DNA of 64,000 bases from Haberlea rhodopensis (taxonomy: Eukaryota; Streptophyta; Magnoliopsida; Lamiales; Gesneriaceae), in contig CAJQUN010000333.1 of the NCBI GenBank assembly GCA_907163345.1, forward strand, positions 558,001 through 622,000, in the 5' to 3' direction. Each line of letters opens with the position of its first letter. Positions within the stretch are counted from its first letter, which is position 1. Below the pieces are notes generated by a model. It ran no database searches, had not been told where the DNA came from, and worked only from the letters and a program-made list of their open reading frames with translations. Below are positions 61,677-64,000 of the stretch, piece by piece. The position numbers were made by a program, and so were the translations under genes.

Positions 61677-61923
61677 GGTAGATTCAACATTTGAATTGGC
61701 TCTCAAATTACATATCAAATAAGTATCATACAGTAAGTATTAAAGACGTTCACAAATAACACTTAAAAATTAAGACACGTATGTGTAATATATTATTGTT
61801 TGAAAAATAATATACTTTTTGTTATGAGATTATTCAATAATTTATCGTATAGTATATACTGATCCATAATAAAAATCTAATTTCTAAAATAATATGTTGT
61901 ATCTTTAATTTGTTATAAGACCA
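61677..61923. repeat. 260-bp direct duplication, copy 2
   Basis: Partner of 60898-61165, from CGGTAGATTCAAC to GTTATAAGACCAA. The gap between the copies is filled by the minisatellite and three palindromes. Confidence 0.9.
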
Positions 61924-63051
61924 ATTGCAAAAATTATAGAATGAAAAATTAATTCACATTTTTATGGTTTGATCATTGTTATTTAGTAATTAGATAAAAA
62001 ATAATAGTATATTAGTACATCACCGCGCTATCGGTGCATGTAAATTACATGCATCGATAGATTTTAGCAAGTCGGTGCATGTGAATTACATGCACCGTTG
62101 AGTCTATTGGTGCATCTAAATTACATGCACCGATAGACTTCTATTATATTTAAGCAAAAAAATAGTCTTTTTATATATAATTTTGAATATGAAACATTTT
62201 TTCCTCATTAATTGTTTTAAATTAATAGCAAACTGAAATAGAAGGCTCGTGATGTGAAATAACAAACTGAATAGGAAAGCAACACCTAATTCTAAAGGTG
62301 CATGTAACTTACATGCACCTTTAGACCTATCGGTGCATGTAAAATACATGCACCGATACTCATGAATTGTTGGTGCATGTAAATTACATGCACCACTTAG
62401 TCTATCGGTGCATGTAAATTACATGCACCGATAGACTCATGAGTTGTCGGTGCATGTAAATTACATGCACCAATGGTTTCAATTTCATTACATTCTCAAA
62501 TTTTCATTCAAACAATTCATCGAACATCTCAAATACATTATAGTTTTGAGTTTTACATTAAAATTCTACAAACAATCATTACAATAAAATTGAAATTCAT
62601 AATAAATATAAAATTTTCATTCAAACAATTGATCGAATCTCAAATGCTTATACTTTTACGTTTTACATTAAAAATCTACAAACAGTCATTAAAAAAAATT
62701 TGAAATATAAACAAAATCAATCGGTAAATAGACGATAAACAGAAGAATGAGATGATTTTGTCTTCTTGCACAACCTTTTTGTTTTCGTTTCTTCGCGACC
62801 AGTGCGCGCAGCTCCGACGCCATGAGAGGAGCGACAACTTCCGACGATTAGCGTTGGTGGTTGGGACATGTGGCTGGTGTGAGGGTTGGAGACTAGGGTT
62901 TTGGATTGAAGGATGTGATTCAAGGAAGACAGAAGACTATTTTGGTCATTTTAACCAAAAGTGGACCTTGTTGAAAGAATTTTTTTTGGGGTGACTGGGC
63001 TGAAAAATCTTTTACCAAATGGTACCGGCCCGAAATTTTTCCTACTTATTA

Positions 63052-64000
63052 TGGGTAGGGTCTCATTTTCATTGTGATGGGCCATATTTGAATTCCAAAA
63101 GTCCAAGTCCAAACGTAAAACCGCGTGTGGCTTAGCCCACTTCGTTATCACCATTTAATATCTCTACAGCACTGCAAACTACTGTGAACACATGCAATGT
63201 ATCCTTCTTTTACATATTAATATTTGTGTCGGTGGGCGCCGAAATATTCATAGAACCTAAGGCAACATAGATGCAAATCCAAATTCTTTATGGGTAGGAT
63301 AATATTTCATGGTCGGGACTCGGGAGAGGCGACAACCTTGTCATTTCCAGGATGAATCCGTTGACGATTGGAATGGAACCATTCGAAACAATTTCAAAAC
63401 AAAATCCTGCAAATTGCTTAAATTTTATTTCCATGTAGCTAGGTCCAATAGCATTATGAACATGATTCGCCGGCACGATCGCGGAAGGTGTCGTTGGAGG
63501 CTCTTGTTCCAGTTTCATTGACATTAAGATCGTGGTTATTATCACAAAGTTTTTTTAAATTAAAAATAAAAATAACATGATAATTTGGACAATTTAAAAT
63601 ATTATGCGATCGCGATGGCTATATAATTGCCGTTCCAGGCTGCGAAATTGCCGATATAGTTACACGGCGGCTGGAACTTTATGCGGCGGCTATCGTTCCA
63701 CTGCCAATATTGCGAACCAAAATTATGATGGATGACTATTGAGTATGTGCGAGTGACATGCGATGCATGAGCAAACTCCTAATGAAGTTTTTTTTTGGAG
63801 GGACCTAATGAAGTTTCAAAATCCATGTATCATCAATTTAATAGGTGGACCCTTTACTTGATGTGTGATACATAATATTGTTTGCCAAAACATGAGTTGA
63901 ATTGAGTACTGCCACTGCCAACTCTTTTTCTCAATGAGGCATTATATTTTCCGAGTTTCGATCATGATATTTCTCAGAACGCTTCATTAGTAGGTAAACG
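63052..64000. other. Intergenic end of window
   Basis: No supported gene. A GC-richer patch at about 63605-63715 (GCGATCGCGATGGC, GGCGGCTGGAAC, GGCGGCTATCG) looks like part of a small dispersed repeat. Confidence 0.45.

Larger units (their letters stand above)
60804..62475. repeat. Fourteen dispersed palindromes with TGCATG/CATGCA arms
   Basis: The consensus core is TGCATGTAAATTACATGCA, usually extended by CGG on the left and CCG on the right. Copies lie near 60804, 60838, 60872, 61582, 61618, 61649, 62030, 62070, 62105, 62297, 62330, 62368, 62404 and 62447. Most are near-perfect; where one arm varies (CGGTGCA versus TGCATCG) the rest is kept. Each contains two opposed RY motifs (CATGCA). 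Confidence 0.95.
60007..63042. mobile_element. Non-autonomous Mutator-like element with palindrome array, 3036 bp
   Basis: Flanked by a perfect 9-bp direct repeat TACTTATTA (59998-60006 and 63043-63051), the size made by Mutator-like transposases. The termini are imperfectly inverted: GAGGAAATTACACATAGGTA (CCAC follows) and, from the right, GGAAAAATTTCGGGCCGGTA (CCAT follows). The interior has no transposase. It holds 14 palindromes (60804-62475), a GTGCATGTAA minisatellite (61200-61540) and a 260-bp direct duplication. Small open frames at 60195-60461 and on the minus strand from 62822 (MASELRALVAKKRKQKG) might be captured host sequence, but neither is recognisable. Confidence 0.8.

Noticed and set aside
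60804..62475. CRISPR-like array of palindromic repeats
   Set aside because: The context is a plant nuclear genome. Spacers are irregular in length and partly duplicated, there are no cas genes, and the repeats lie inside a transposon.
63605..63715. GC-rich patch with GCGATCGCGATGGC as a possible CpG promoter
   Set aside because: No adjacent coding region on either strand. Repeated GGCGGCT words fit a dispersed repeat better.

Overview
The window is nuclear DNA of a flowering plant, most likely a eudicot. It has intron-containing genes of plant-specific families (histone H1, an ERF repressor, a group IId WRKY factor, an Aux/IAA repressor). The background is AT-rich and dominated by Ty1-copia, chromovirus-like, hAT, Mutator-like and Helitron-like repeats, plus one decayed endogenous pararetrovirus. 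There are no prokaryotic or organellar signatures. Exon boundaries were read from splice consensus and protein-family conservation only; no alignment was run.

Layout: 1-5.7 kb holds no gene I can support, only a short tandem duplication and a possible LTR remnant. Histone H1 (minus, two exons) lies at 5776-6778. From 8.5 to 20 kb the sequence is repeats: a small hAT-like MITE, a copia remnant whose gag runs straight into the end of integrase, a Helitron-like 3' end, an 853-bp foldback element, and two opposed chromovirus-type LTRs, one carrying a nested 1.2-kb solo LTR. A short ERF repressor gene (plus) is at 21606-22085. An endogenous caulimovirid remnant fills about 24.2-27.4 kb. A three-exon WRKY IId gene (minus) lies at 28856-30583. 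A hAT transposase pseudogene sits at about 33.1-34.1 kb.

From 35.9 to 49.5 kb lies one dead plus-strand gene for a leucine-rich-repeat (RNI/F-box-like) protein. It is broken by a hAT MITE inside an exon with an intact 8-bp target duplication, by a copia element of about 9.6 kb carrying two near-identical 2.17-kb LTR-containing blocks, and by a second, gag-only copia element. A premature stop sits near its 3' end. From 51.2 to 57.2 kb lies an Aux/IAA gene (minus). Intron 2 carries a solo LTR and the region after exon 4 carries a gag-only LTR retrotransposon, both with 5-bp target duplications. A candidate last exon lies beyond that element and has an in-frame stop.

From 60.0 to 63.04 kb is a non-autonomous Mutator-like element with a perfect 9-bp target duplication. 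It is packed with 14 palindromes built on TGCATG/CATGCA, the RY motif bound by plant B3 factors, together with a GTGCATG minisatellite. This is the least conventional object in the window.

The intact genes are not an operon-like unit. Three encode transcriptional regulators and one encodes linker histone. The main story is how stacked transposons have taken apart one gene, are taking apart another, and have spread palindromic arrays.
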